From: Ramlibacter sp.
Lineage (GTDB): Bacteria > Pseudomonadota > Gammaproteobacteria > Burkholderiales > Burkholderiaceae_C
Reading direction: 5' to 3'
NCBI GenBank assembly: GCA_016713005.1
Contig: JADJPY010000003.1
Location: 124,001 to 188,000, forward strand
Length of the DNA: 64,000 nt
Every line of letters begins with the position of its first letter. Within the stretch, counting starts at the first letter, position 1. The notes beneath the pieces were generated by a model. The model saw only the letters and a list, made by a program, of their open reading frames with translations, had not been told where the DNA came from and did no database searches. This document shows, in pieces, positions 16,418 to 25,236 of this stretch. The position numbers and the translations under genes were made by a program.

Positions 16418-16433
16418 CCACTATTGGTAGTGT
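16418..16433. promoter_or_regulatory. NrdR box 2 of nrdAB
   Basis: CCACTATTGGTAGTGT fits the NrdR consensus at both flanks (CTA and TAGTGT), with a poor centre. Its start is 32 bases from that of box 1, i.e. about three helical turns, the spacing typical of paired NrdR boxes. The surrounding 219-base gap holds no gene. Confidence 0.65.
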
Positions 16434-16511
16434 ACTGCCCGGAGAAACACCCGGTAACAGCTCCTGCCATGAGCAGGGCGGTAACCGACCAAACCGGTGC
16501 TAGGGAGCCCT

Positions 16512-17111
16512 CTATGCAAGGCCCCGAATGGACTCAGGGAAAACCCGGTCTGGCCAGGACAGCCCATGCATGAGCGTGGCCCAGTTGAATCCGGGGCCGG
16601 GATCCTGCTTGCGTGGCCCGGAGATGTGTTCGTGACCTGCGACGTACTGGATCGGGTAGCCTGCTGCAATCGCACTGCAGAGGCTGACCAGGGTCTCGTA
16701 CTGCGCAACCTCAAAGACCCCCCCCTCAATGCCTTCAAGTTCTATGCCGATGGAATCGTCGTTGCAATTTTCCCGGCCTCGGTAGTGCGAGACACCTGCA
16801 TGCCAGGCGCGTGACTCGCAACTGACGAACTGGATCAACTCTCCGCCACGCCGGATGTAGAAATGAGATGAGACCTCCAAGCCACGGATCTTGTCGAAAT
16901 AGGGATGGGCGGCCCAGTCCAGAGTGTTGGTAAACAATCGGGTCACCTCGTCTCCCCCGAAAGTGCCCGGCGGAAGGCTGATGGAGTGGATGACGACAAG
17001 GTCGACAGCCGCGCCAATTGGACGGGCGCCAAAATTGGGTGACGGGATTCTGTGGGCGTATCGGTACCAGCCGTCACGCCACGTCGTATCAGTCAGGCGT
17101 GGCGACATCAT
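16512..17111 (-). CDS. ampD: 1,6-anhydro-N-acetylmuramyl-L-alanine amidase
   Basis: A 199-residue cytoplasmic zinc amidase that removes the peptide from anhydro-MurNAc-peptides during murein recycling. Its amidase_2 features include VVIHSISLPPG with the first zinc His (about residue 41), NCNDDSIGIELEG, and GHEHISGPRKQDPGPGF with the second His and the Asp ligand (about 163 and 173). The start is either of two adjacent ATG codons and lies inside the last 23 bases of pilR, so it is the distal gene of that operon. It supplies the tripeptide pool that Mpl (2.2-3.6 kb) reuses. Loss of AmpD raises AmpC beta-lactamase in species with AmpR, but no ampC is in view. Confidence 0.93.
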   Translation of the reverse strand: MMSPRLTDTTWRDGWYRYAHRIPSPNFGARPIGAAVDLVVIHSISLPPGTFGGDEVTRLFTNTLDWAAHPYFDKIRGLEVSSHFYIRRGGELIQFVSCESRAWHAGVSHYRGRENCNDDSIGIELEGIEGGVFEVAQYETLVSLCSAIAAGYPIQYVAGHEHISGPRKQDPGPGFNWATLMHGLSWPDRVFPESIRGLA

Positions 17112-18549
17112 TGGGATCGCCGGAATCGGGTGTGGAGATGTTCAGACGCGCGATCCGGTAGCGGATCTGGCGAAGACTCAATCCCAGCAGACCGGCAGCA
17201 GCGGTGCGGTTGTAGTTGGTCTCACGCAGCGTGCGAACCAGCATCTCCCGCTCCTGGTCGTCAAGCCAGGCCTGGAGGTCGTTGGGTACAGGCGCGCTTT
17301 TTTGGGGGGGAGGCGAGATGGGCTGGAAGGACGGAGACGACTCCAGCTCAAGTTCCCCCGCTTCGCCGAGCGCTACCGCCCGATACAGGATGTTTTCGAG
17401 CTCACGGACGTTGCCTTCCAGGGGGTGTTGCGCCAGCAGCGCCAATGCCGAGGCAGACAGCTTGGGGGTCGTGGCCAAGCCATACTCCTGTGCGATCCGG
17501 CTGAGAAGCGAGTTGCACAGGTCTGGCAGATCGTCCCGGCGCTCGCGCAGTGGCGGCAGACGGATGTCGATGACGTTCAGCCTGAAGTACAGGTCCTGGC
17601 GGAACAGGCCTTCCTGCACCAGGGAACCGAGGTCACGATGCGTCGCACTGACAATGCGGGCGTCAACAGCCTCTTCCTGTGTGGATCCGAGGGGGCGAAC
17701 GCTGCGCTCCTGGATGGCACGCAACAGCTTGGATTGCATGCCCAAGGGCAGATCTCCGATCTCGTCCAGGAACAGGGTGCCTGAAGTCGCCGCCTGAAAG
17801 TAACCCTCCCTGTCCTGGACAGAGCCTGTGTAGGCGCCTTTGCGGGCGCCGAAGAACTCGGCTTCAAGAAGATTCTCGGGAATGGCGCCGCAATTGACCG
17901 CAATGAATGGTCCGTCGCAACGGTGGCTGCTGGCGTGAATTGCCCGTGCGACGAGTTCCTTTCCGGTGCCCGATTCTCCCTGGATCAAAACTGGCGCCAT
18001 GCTGCGCGCGACTTTGGCAATGCGTTCCCGCACCGCGTTCATGACAGCGGAGTGGCCGTCCAGTCGTTTGATGGCATTGCCTGTCGCGGCGCCGGACTCC
18101 GTCCGCGGCGCCTGAGCCGCCCCCCTCGAATGCGCCGATGCGGTACGACCAGGCGCAAGGGGTGATTCCTGCACTGCCGAAGCCACAACCGTACGAAATT
18201 GGCGCAAGTCGACGGGTTTGGTCAGGTAGTCGAAGGCACCTGCTTTCAGTGCCTCAACGGCGTTCTCTGCAGAACCATATGCGGTCATGACCACGCAGCG
18301 TTCGGGGCGCTGAGTTCTGGACAGGTCGCGCAACAGGTCCAGGCCCAGCCCGTCCGGCAACCTCATGTCGGAGATCACCACGTCGAACTCGCCGGCCTGC
18401 AATAGGTCCCGGGCCTGCCCGACCGACGCGGCGGACTCCACCCGATAGCCCTCGCGGATGAGAGTCAATTCGTACAGCGTGCGCAGGTCCGGTTCATCGT
18501 CGACAACGAGGATGCGGGCCGCCGCAGATGTTGAAGTGGTCTTGCTCAC
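17089..18549 (-). CDS. pilR: Sigma-54-dependent response regulator of type IV pili
   Basis: A 486-residue NtrC-family regulator. The receiver domain (residues about 12-125) has ILVVDDEPD, the phosphoacceptor Asp in DVVISDMRLP, and the lysine in YLTKPVDL. The AAA+ domain (about 165-390) has the Walker A GESGTGKELVARAIH, Walker B GTLFLDEIGDLP and the sigma-54 contact loop as GAYTGS, a variant of GAFTGA. A Fis-type helix-turn-helix ends the protein (RTAAAGLLGLSLRQIRYRI). Adjacency to a PilS-like kinase and similarity to PilR of Pseudomonas support control of the pilin gene, which is not in the window. Its start overlaps pilS by four bases. Confidence 0.9.
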   Translation of the reverse strand: MSKTTSTSAAARILVVDDEPDLRTLYELTLIREGYRVESAASVGQARDLLQAGEFDVVISDMRLPDGLGLDLLRDLSRTQRPERCVVMTAYGSAENAVEALKAGAFDYLTKPVDLRQFRTVVASAVQESPLAPGRTASAHSRGAAQAPRTESGAATGNAIKRLDGHSAVMNAVRERIAKVARSMAPVLIQGESGTGKELVARAIHASSHRCDGPFIAVNCGAIPENLLEAEFFGARKGAYTGSVQDREGYFQAATSGTLFLDEIGDLPLGMQSKLLRAIQERSVRPLGSTQEEAVDARIVSATHRDLGSLVQEGLFRQDLYFRLNVIDIRLPPLRERRDDLPDLCNSLLSRIAQEYGLATTPKLSASALALLAQHPLEGNVRELENILYRAVALGEAGELELESSPSFQPISPPPQKSAPVPNDLQAWLDDQEREMLVRTLRETNYNRTAAAGLLGLSLRQIRYRIARLNISTPDSGDPNDVATPD

Positions 18550-20264
18550 GGTTCAATTGTCGCAGCAGGCGTCACACCAGCAGCGTCATGTGCAACAGGA
18601 CGGAACAGCACGAAGAATTCATTGCCCGGCATGTCTGCCCGTTGCGACCGCTGGTACCCGATTGCTGCGGAATGGCGCTCGCACAACTCTCGGCAAAGGT
18701 ACAGGCCCAATCCGGTCGAGCGGCTCTGAGAGGAGAAAAACGGCTCGAATAGGTGGCGCTGAACACCCTGTTCGATCGGAGGCCCGGGCGTCCACACACT
18801 CAAGCGCGCCAATGCTTCGTCCGCCAACGCTGTGTCTACCCGGATCTCGAAGCCGGCTCCCGACGCATGGCGCTCGGCATTGTCAAGAAGATTGACCAGC
18901 ACGCGACGCAAGTGATCCTGCTCGAACAACACGGCAAGGTCAGGCAGTGTCAGATTCGTCGTGATACGACCTGCGCGGCTGGCCTGACTTTCCCAGTCGG
19001 TGCAGATGTCGGCGACTGCCCTGTCCAGGGCAAGCGACACGGCCTGAGGTCCGGGGGCTTGACGAGCGCGAGAGACGTCCAGTACATCGTCGACGATACG
19101 GGCCAGCCGGGCTGCGTTTTGTGCGATCAGGGCAGAGAAGCGCTTCAGAGCCGGATCAGCAAGATCCTCCTCCAGAAGGGCATTGGCCTGCGAGATGGCT
19201 GCGAGCGGGTTGCGGATCTCGTGGGCGACCGCCACCGACATCCGTCCCATGGCCGCCAGCTTTTCCGTCCGGACCCGGGCTTCCATTTCGCGAAGGTCCT
19301 GCAGGAACATCACGCACAGACTCTCATGTCCCCCCCCGAGATTGACAGTCAGGCGGGTGCGCACGTAGGCCTTGAACTGCAGGGCCCCGCCCACGGCAAT
19401 ATCCACTTCCTCAGCCAGTTGCTGCCGTTCGACGAACGTGCGGCGCGACAGCGTTACCAGAGGTTGCCAGGCGGCCTCGGCGGCAAGCAGGAAGGGTGGA
19501 GGGCGTCGACTGATTGCACCGGGTTCCAGAAGGCGTTGTGCCGCCGGGTTGACCGCACGCACCACACCATTTCCGTCCACAACCAAGATGCCATCGGCGA
19601 GTGTCTCGATGACCAGTTGATTGACTTCGGCCTGAAGTCTCGCAGCCTGCACGCTTCTGCGGGCCAGGAGCTCTTCGCGAGCCAAACGTGAAGCCAGTTG
19701 CTGAGTGAGCAGCGCGAGCAAGAAAAATCCGCTGCCGGTAAGCCCCGCCTGCAGGAATCGGGAGGCTGTGTCGGCTGGAAACTGAAGAGCCATCCACCAG
19801 GCGTCCGCAAGCAGAAGAAGCGCGATTCCTGCGGCAGTCGCAAGCGCCAGAAGGCCGGAGCCCAGCACCGATGCCAACAAGACGGGCAGGGCAAACAAGG
19901 GCGTGAAATTCAGGTTGCCCAACTGCAGGTAGTGGAACCAGGAATACGCCACCACATCGACGCCGATGGTGAATACCCATTGCGGGTCGAAAGCACGTCC
20001 CGTCGGGCCGGGTCGTGTCAGAACCCTTACGGCGATCGTACCAACCAGGTAGGTGACGCAGAACAGCACCAGCCAGGGGCTGACCGAATGACCCAACCCA
20101 TACAGCGAGCCCAGCAACAGCAGAAGGACCAGCGCGATCATGACGCGTGCCGTCATGAAGCCCCTCCAGAGACGGGCAAACGCCGAATCATTGATCATAG
20201 ATTCACGGTCTGCGGCTGCCTGGACCGCGCCCGCATCCACAGTCGCATTCAAGCTGACGGTCAT
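18546..20264 (-). CDS. pilS: Sensor histidine kinase of type IV pilus regulation
   Basis: A 572-residue membrane kinase. About six transmembrane segments fill residues 38-205 (for example VMIALVLLLLLGSLYGLG), without a large periplasmic domain, as in PilS. A PAS-like domain follows (about 225-330, LADGILVVDGNGVVRAVNPAAQ), then the H-box VAHEIRNPLAAISQANALLE and a HATPase with the N-box LVNLLDNAERHA and the G-box STGLGLYLCRELCE. The stop overlaps pilR (ATGA). PilS senses pilin in the inner membrane in Pseudomonas; that this holds here is an inference from family and gene order. Confidence 0.9.
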   Translation of the reverse strand: MTVSLNATVDAGAVQAAADRESMINDSAFARLWRGFMTARVMIALVLLLLLGSLYGLGHSVSPWLVLFCVTYLVGTIAVRVLTRPGPTGRAFDPQWVFTIGVDVVAYSWFHYLQLGNLNFTPLFALPVLLASVLGSGLLALATAAGIALLLLADAWWMALQFPADTASRFLQAGLTGSGFFLLALLTQQLASRLAREELLARRSVQAARLQAEVNQLVIETLADGILVVDGNGVVRAVNPAAQRLLEPGAISRRPPPFLLAAEAAWQPLVTLSRRTFVERQQLAEEVDIAVGGALQFKAYVRTRLTVNLGGGHESLCVMFLQDLREMEARVRTEKLAAMGRMSVAVAHEIRNPLAAISQANALLEEDLADPALKRFSALIAQNAARLARIVDDVLDVSRARQAPGPQAVSLALDRAVADICTDWESQASRAGRITTNLTLPDLAVLFEQDHLRRVLVNLLDNAERHASGAGFEIRVDTALADEALARLSVWTPGPPIEQGVQRHLFEPFFSSQSRSTGLGLYLCRELCERHSAAIGYQRSQRADMPGNEFFVLFRPVAHDAAGVTPAATIEP

Positions 20265-20276
20265 TCGGTCTGCCGT

Positions 20277-20495
20277 TCAGCCGACATGCTCTGGGCACCC
20301 GAGGCCACCATTGACCTGGCCAACGGCTTCGTCGCCAGGAAGGTGGACACCACACACGGTGCACTGGATCATGCCCTTGGAGGGCGGGCGCCGGCCTGCC
20401 ACTTGCTCACCGCGAGCAGGTTCGGAAGGATGGCGCGACCTGCGCCAAAGCCAGATCGCCACACCCACGACCAGCAAGACCAGCAGGTACTTCAT
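20277..20495 (-). CDS. Small zinc-ribbon membrane peptide (PP0621-like)
   Basis: A 72-residue protein with one N-terminal membrane helix (MKYLLVLLVVGVAIWLW), a basic linker and a C-terminal four-ligand cluster: CTVCGVHLP, then GCPEH. This pattern (CxxC...CxxH) suggests a bound zinc on the cytoplasmic side. Its start overlaps the stop of the CcsA-like gene by four bases and its stop lies 12 bases before pilS. The function is unknown; its steady location beside pilS in related bacteria, as I recall it, suggests a link with pilus regulation or with membrane biogenesis. Confidence 0.82.
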   Translation of the reverse strand: MKYLLVLLVVGVAIWLWRRSRHPSEPARGEQVAGRRPPSKGMIQCTVCGVHLPGDEAVGQVNGGLGCPEHVG

Positions 20496-21295
20496 GGGGA
20501 ACGGCCAAGGAGGACTTCGAGGACGAAGCGCGACCCTGCATAGGCAAGCAGGAGGAACGTTGCGCCGGCGTAGAGGAACCGAACCGCCGTCCGCCCGCGC
20601 CATCCGAATCGGGCGCGGCCGACCAGCAGGACTGCGAACGTGATCCAGGAAAGCACCGAGAAAACGGTCTTGTGGTCCCACCTCCGTGTTGGAGGCGTCT
20701 GGGAGAAGGTCTCGCCGAAAAGCCAACCCGCCACCAGCGTCGCAGTGAGGAGGAAAAAGCCCGCCCAGACGAACCGGAAGGTCAAGCGTTCGAGCGTGAG
20801 GAGCGGAACGCCCGTGGTGGCCGAGGTGGCCAGCCGGATCTGCCGCTCGGCACGCGTCATCAGCCAGGCATGGACTACGGCGGCGCCAAACAAGCCGTAT
20901 GACGCAATACCCAGTGCCCAATGAAGGGGCAGCCACGGCGAATTTGTTCCTGCAGAGGAGACTCCAGGGTAGAACCAGGCCATCAGCACCGCACCGGCGC
21001 CAAGAATGGCGAGCGTCCAGCGCGCAGTGAGCTGCGGATAGAGCCGGTGCTCGATCGCGTAAACGGTCAGCACCAACCAGGCCGTCATGGACAAGGCAGG
21101 TGCGAAACCGAAGCGGGGCGGTTGCTCTGCAAGTCCGAAGGCCAATACCAATCCGTGCAGGGCCCAGGCTGCTGCAAGGGCGGCCCGCACCGCGCTGGCA
21201 CCGAGACGGGGTGCGGCGACAGCAGCGAGTGAATAGGCGATTGCCGCCGCCATACTCAGCAAGGCGGGCGTCCAGAGGGCGCTGGCGGGTATCAT
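20492..21295 (-). CDS. CcsA/YpjD-like inner membrane protein
   Basis: A 267-residue protein with about eight transmembrane helices, resembling the CcsA/CcmC cytochrome c assembly family and E. coli YpjD. Family-like features are HWALGIASYGLFGAAVVHAW and a WDHKTVFSVLSWITFAVLL segment near the end, whose His is a potential haem ligand; the WWD tryptophan-rich motif of true haem handlers is not evident. It heads an operon of five overlapping or nearly overlapping genes (to ampD). A direct role in cytochrome c maturation is therefore possible but unproven. ffh is divergent, only 41 bases away. Confidence 0.8.
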   Translation of the reverse strand: MIPASALWTPALLSMAAAIAYSLAAVAAPRLGASAVRAALAAAWALHGLVLAFGLAEQPPRFGFAPALSMTAWLVLTVYAIEHRLYPQLTARWTLAILGAGAVLMAWFYPGVSSAGTNSPWLPLHWALGIASYGLFGAAVVHAWLMTRAERQIRLATSATTGVPLLTLERLTFRFVWAGFFLLTATLVAGWLFGETFSQTPPTRRWDHKTVFSVLSWITFAVLLVGRARFGWRGRTAVRFLYAGATFLLLAYAGSRFVLEVLLGRSP

Positions 21296-21336
21296 GATTG
21301 CAGTTTAGCGTTTCGCACCGTACCTGGCGCTCCTCC

Positions 21337-22701
21337 ATGGCCTCCGCCCTCACAGAAAAACTCTCCCGCCTTGTCAAACAGATCAGCGGACAGGCGCGCA
21401 TCACCGATGCCAATGTGCAGGACATGCTGCGCGAAGTCCGCATGGCTTTGCTCGAGGCTGACGTGGCGTTGCCTGTGGTGCGTGACTTCATTGCGCGGGT
21501 GCGCGACAAAGCCCTTGGGCAGGAGGTACTGGGTTCGCTCACGCCGGGGCAGGCCCTTGTCGGCGTGGTCAACCGCGAACTCGCGGCGACGATGGGCGAG
21601 GGTGTCAGCGACATCAACCTGGCGACCCAGCCACCTGCCGTGATCCTGATGGCCGGCCTGCAGGGCGCGGGCAAGACGACCACCACAGCCAAGCTGGCCC
21701 GTCACCTCATTGACAAGCGCAAGAAGAAGGTTCTCACCGTGTCTGGCGACGTGTATCGGCCGGCGGCCATCGAGCAGCTTCGCATGGTCACCCAGCAGGC
21801 GGGTGCGGAGTGGTTCCCCAGCACGGTCGAGCAGAAGCCGCTGGATATCGTGCGGGCTGCGCTGGACCATGCCCGGAGGCACTACTTTGATGTGCTGTTG
21901 GTGGATACCGCGGGCCGGCTCGCCATCGATGAGACGCTGATGAACGAGATCAGGTCCCTGCACGCGGCGCTCGATCCGGTCGAGACGCTCTTCGTCGTTG
22001 ACGCGATGCAGGGCCAGGACGCGGTGAACACCGCGCACGCGTTTGCGCAGGCTCTGCCACTGACCGGCATCGTGCTGACCAAAACCGACGGGGATTCCCG
22101 TGGCGGTGCGGCCCTGTCGGTGCGGCATGTCACCGGCGTGCCCATCAAGTTCGCGGGCACCAGCGAAAAGATCGATGGCCTGGAGGTTTTCGATGCCGCG
22201 CGGCATGCGGGGCGCATTCTGGGCATGGGGGACATTGTTGCGCTGGTTGAGCAGGTCACGGCCGGCGTGGATGTCGCGGCGGCACAGAAGCTGGCAGCCA
22301 AGGTCAAATCGGGTGCGGGATTCGACCTCAACGATTTCCTGTCCCAGATCCAGCAGATGAAGCAGATGGGTGGACTGTCCAGCCTCATGGACAAACTCCC
22401 CGCGCAGATGGCGGCCAAGGCCGGTCAGGTCGACATGGGGCGGGCCGAACGGGATGTCCGGCGCAAGGAGGGAATCATCCAGAGCATGACGCCGCTGGAG
22501 CGGCGCAAGCCCGAACTGATCAAGGCCACGCGCAAGCGCCGCATCGCAGCTGGTGCAGGTGTGCAAGTCCAGGAAGTCAACCGCTTGCTCAACGAATTCG
22601 AGCAGATGCAGGGCATGCTCAAGAAGATGAAGGGCGGGGGGCTGATGAAGATGATGAAGCGCATGGGCGGAATGAAGGGCATGCCGGGCTCTCCCTTCTG
22701 A
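21337..22701 (+). CDS. ffh: Signal recognition particle protein Ffh
   Basis: A 454-residue SRP54-type GTPase that binds 4.5S RNA and the signal sequences of nascent membrane proteins. The N domain starts MASALTEKLSRLVKQISGQ. The G domain has GLQGAGKTTTTAKLARHL, the motif DTAGRLAIDETLMNE, and TKTDGDSRGGAALS. The M domain is methionine-rich and ends with MKKMKGGGLMKMMKRMGG-like sequence. The ATG at 21337 is used; an in-frame TTG 13 codons earlier is less likely. The gene stands alone between divergent and convergent neighbours. Confidence 0.98.
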   Translation: MASALTEKLSRLVKQISGQARITDANVQDMLREVRMALLEADVALPVVRDFIARVRDKALGQEVLGSLTPGQALVGVVNRELAATMGEGVSDINLATQPPAVILMAGLQGAGKTTTTAKLARHLIDKRKKKVLTVSGDVYRPAAIEQLRMVTQQAGAEWFPSTVEQKPLDIVRAALDHARRHYFDVLLVDTAGRLAIDETLMNEIRSLHAALDPVETLFVVDAMQGQDAVNTAHAFAQALPLTGIVLTKTDGDSRGGAALSVRHVTGVPIKFAGTSEKIDGLEVFDAARHAGRILGMGDIVALVEQVTAGVDVAAAQKLAAKVKSGAGFDLNDFLSQIQQMKQMGGLSSLMDKLPAQMAAKAGQVDMGRAERDVRRKEGIIQSMTPLERRKPELIKATRKRRIAAGAGVQVQEVNRLLNEFEQMQGMLKKMKGGGLMKMMKRMGGMKGMPGSPF

Positions 22702-22747
22702 GCTGTGCCAGCGCACCCGGCTGCCCTGGCCATTCCCGCAGCACTGG

Positions 22748-23875
22748 TCAGGACGCCACGGACTGCGCTTCCAGCTCCGCCAGCAACTCCGCCTCGTGGG
22801 CGTGACGCAGCGCGACCACGACATCGTCCAAGTCACCCTCAAGGATCATGGCCAGCTTGTACAGCGTCAGGTTGATGCGGTGGTCGGTCAGGCGTCCCTG
22901 GGGAAAGTTGTAGGTGCGGATGCGGTCGGAGCGGTCGCCACTGCCAATCAGGCCGCGGCGCTGGGCGGCGTCCTTTGCCGCCCGCTCGCTGCGCTCGCGC
23001 TCCTGGATGCGCGCGGCCAGCACCTGCAGGGCGCGCGCCTTGTTGCGGTGTTGCGAGCGGTCGTCCTGGCACTCCGCGACGATGCCGGTCGGCAGGTGGG
23101 TCACGCGCACGGCCGAGTCCGTCTTGTTGATGTGCTGACCGCCGGCGCCGCTGGCGCGAAAGGTGTCAATGCGCAGGTCCGCGGGGTTGATCTGTACCGC
23201 CTGTGCTTCGTCGGGTTCGGCCAGCACAGCCACCGTACAGGCGCTGGTGTGGATGCGTCCCTGTGCCTCAGTGACAGGGACACGCTGGACACGGTGTCCC
23301 CCTGATTCGAAGCGCAGCGTGCCATAGACGCCGTCCTCGGGGCCTGCGTTGCGGGACGATGCCTCGATGCGCAGGACCACTTCCTTGAACCCGCCAAGCT
23401 CGCTTTCAGACGCGCTGATGATGCTGACCCGCCAGCCCTTGCGCTCTGCGAATCGGGTGTACATGCGCAGCAGGTCTGCGGCGAACAGCGCAGATTCATC
23501 GCCTCCCGTTCCAGCACGGATTTCGAGAAACGCGGATCGCTGGTCGTCCGGGTCGCGTGGCAGCAGCATGCGCTGCAATTCCTCTTCGAGGCGCGCCATG
23601 TCCGCCGCCGCCGAATCGAGCTCCTCGCGGGCCATGTCCGCCATGTCGCCGGTCAGGGTGGCGTCGTCCGCCATCTCGCGCGCCGACGCCAGGTCCGCAG
23701 CGCGCTGGCGCCAGCGCGCGTAGCGGGCCGAGACGGAAGCAATCTCCGCATGCTCACGTGAGAGCTTCATGAACTGCCCCATGTCGGACATGATGTCCTC
23801 GCGAGACAGCAAAAAGTCCAGTTGCGCCAGACGCTCGTCGATCTGGTCAAGCCGGCTTTTCAGGAAGGGTTTCAT
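22748..23875 (-). CDS. prfA: Peptide chain release factor 1
   Basis: A 375-residue class I release factor recognising UAA and UAG. The tripeptide anticodon-like motif is PVT within RVQRVPVTEAQGRIHTSA, and the catalytic GGQ occurs in RASGAGGQHINKTDSAV. The length is slightly above that of E. coli RF1, with an internal difference in the first domain. It starts MKPFLKSRLDQIDERL. It follows hemA on the same strand; in E. coli also hemA and prfA are adjacent. A dispersed repeat (copy B) sits in the 63-base gap between them. Confidence 0.97.
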   Translation of the reverse strand: MKPFLKSRLDQIDERLAQLDFLLSREDIMSDMGQFMKLSREHAEIASVSARYARWRQRAADLASAREMADDATLTGDMADMAREELDSAAADMARLEEELQRMLLPRDPDDQRSAFLEIRAGTGGDESALFAADLLRMYTRFAERKGWRVSIISASESELGGFKEVVLRIEASSRNAGPEDGVYGTLRFESGGHRVQRVPVTEAQGRIHTSACTVAVLAEPDEAQAVQINPADLRIDTFRASGAGGQHINKTDSAVRVTHLPTGIVAECQDDRSQHRNKARALQVLAARIQERERSERAAKDAAQRRGLIGSGDRSDRIRTYNFPQGRLTDHRINLTLYKLAMILEGDLDDVVVALRHAHEAELLAELEAQSVAS

Positions 23876-23898
23876 GCGGAGGCGTGTGATTGGATTTC

Positions 23899-23963
23899 GC
23901 TATCAAAAAAATAGCGGACTATCAAGCAATGGCGGGGGCTAGAGCCCGTTTTTGTCTTGATCG
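23899..23963 (+). repeat. Dispersed repeat copy B (hairpin-box element)
   Basis: The copy starts with the 17-nt hairpin GCTATCAAAAAAATAGC (23899-23915, a 5-bp stem), then a 20-nt spacer and the box GGGCTAGAGCC (23936-23946). The hemA stop codon (TAG on the minus strand, 23941-23939) lies within the box, and the tail encodes the last residues of HemA (DQDKNGL). It is oriented opposite to its host gene, unlike the other copies. Confidence 0.75.
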
Positions 23964-25222
23964 CGCAGGAAGATGCGCTGTACCGCCTGGCTGGTCCGGT
24001 CGCGATGTTCGGGGTCTGCAGCGTTGAGTTCTGCCATGGCGCCGTGGAGCATCTTCTGGGTCAATCCCCGGGAGAGCGCCTCCAGCACCGAGTCGACGCT
24101 GTCCCCGCGGGCGAGCAGCTTGCGCGCGCGGGCAAGTTCGGCTGCCCGCCAGGAGTCGGCCTGTGCGTTGAGCTGGCGAATCAGGGGGACGACCCCGCTG
24201 GAAGGATCACGCTGGTCCAGCCAGTGCATGAAGCTCTGCACGCCGGCGTCGATGATGGCCTCGGCCTGCGCCACGGCCGCCTGGCGGCTTGCCTGGCCCG
24301 ATTGCACCACGCCCGCCAGGTCATCGACGGTGTAGAGGTAGACGTCGTCGAGCTGCTTGACCTCGGGCTCGATGTCCCGTGGCACCGCCAGATCAACCAT
24401 GAACATCGGCCTGTGCCGCCGCTGCTTGAGCGCGCGCTCCACGGCGCCCAGGCCGATCAGCGGCAAAGTGCTCGCCGTGCAACTGACAACGGCGTCAAAC
24501 TCATGCAGGCGCTGCGGGAGGTCGGCCAGGCGCATCACCTCTCCCCCAAAGCGGACAGCAAGCTTCTCGCCGCGCTCCAGGGTGCGATTGGCAATTGCGA
24601 TGCCTTTTGGGTTGCGCGCAGCGAAGTGGGTGGCGGCAAGTTCGATCATCTCGCCAGCGCCGACGAAAAGGATGCGGATGTCACGCAAGTCCTCGAACAG
24701 CTGACTGGCCAGCCGGACCGATGCCGCAGCCATGCTGATTGAATGCGCACCGATCTCGGTGGAGCTGCGAACTTCCTTGGCGACCGCGAAGGACCGCTGA
24801 AAAAGCTGGTTGAGCGTCGTGCCCAGCGCACCAGCTTCATCGGCCGCGCGTACGGCATCCTTCAGTTGCCCGAGTATCTGAGCTTCGCCCAGCACCATGG
24901 AGTCCAGTCCACTGGCGACCCGGAAGGCATGGCGCGCCACATGGTCGCCACTGAAGGTGTAGGCGTGGGAACGCAGGAGGTCTGGAGACACACCGCCGCT
25001 GTGGGCCAGCCAGTCCAGTGTGGGGGTCAGGGCCTGCTTCTGTGCCGCGCAATAGATCTCGGTGCGGTTGCAGGTTGAAAGGATGGCCGCCTCGGGCACG
25101 TGACTCAACGATTCACGCAACCCGCGCAATGTCGGCCCCAACTGGTCCACGGCAAAGGCGAACCGGCCACGCAGGTCCACCGGTGCGGTCGTGTGATTGA
25201 TGCCCAGAGCCCAGACTGCCAT
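23939..25222 (-). CDS. hemA: Glutamyl-tRNA reductase
   Basis: A 427-residue enzyme that reduces glutamyl-tRNA to glutamate-1-semialdehyde, the first step of the C5 haem pathway; HemL (50.3-51.6 kb) performs the second. The catalytic Cys lies in AAILSTCNRTEIY. Other motifs are VLGEAQILGQLKDAV, GAGEMIELAATHFA (NADPH binding), FMVDLAVPRDIEPEV and VYLYTVDDL. The start MAVWALGINHTTAP (25222) matches the family; an ATG at 25255 would add 11 residues that overlap a perfect TATAAT -10 hexamer. The last codons and stop lie inside dispersed repeat B. prfA follows. Confidence 0.96.
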   Translation of the reverse strand: MAVWALGINHTTAPVDLRGRFAFAVDQLGPTLRGLRESLSHVPEAAILSTCNRTEIYCAAQKQALTPTLDWLAHSGGVSPDLLRSHAYTFSGDHVARHAFRVASGLDSMVLGEAQILGQLKDAVRAADEAGALGTTLNQLFQRSFAVAKEVRSSTEIGAHSISMAAASVRLASQLFEDLRDIRILFVGAGEMIELAATHFAARNPKGIAIANRTLERGEKLAVRFGGEVMRLADLPQRLHEFDAVVSCTASTLPLIGLGAVERALKQRRHRPMFMVDLAVPRDIEPEVKQLDDVYLYTVDDLAGVVQSGQASRQAAVAQAEAIIDAGVQSFMHWLDQRDPSSGVVPLIRQLNAQADSWRAAELARARKLLARGDSVDSVLEALSRGLTQKMLHGAMAELNAADPEHRDRTSQAVQRIFLRDQDKNGL

Positions 25223-25228
25223 TTCCGG

Positions 25229-25236
25229 ATTATAAA
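25229..25236. promoter_or_regulatory. Overlapping divergent -10 elements between hemA and a small membrane gene
   Basis: On the minus strand TATAAT (25234-25229) ends six bases before the hemA ATG. On the plus strand TATAAA (25231-25236) lies about 36 bases before the ATG at 25273. No good -35 is visible for hemA. If the minus element is used, the hemA mRNA would start at or within a few bases of its ATG. Confidence 0.45.

Noticed and set aside
22722..22751. Terminator between ffh and prfA
   Set aside because: CCTGGCCA and TGGTCAGG can pair with one G-U, but there is no T-run on either strand and the stem overlaps the prfA stop region.
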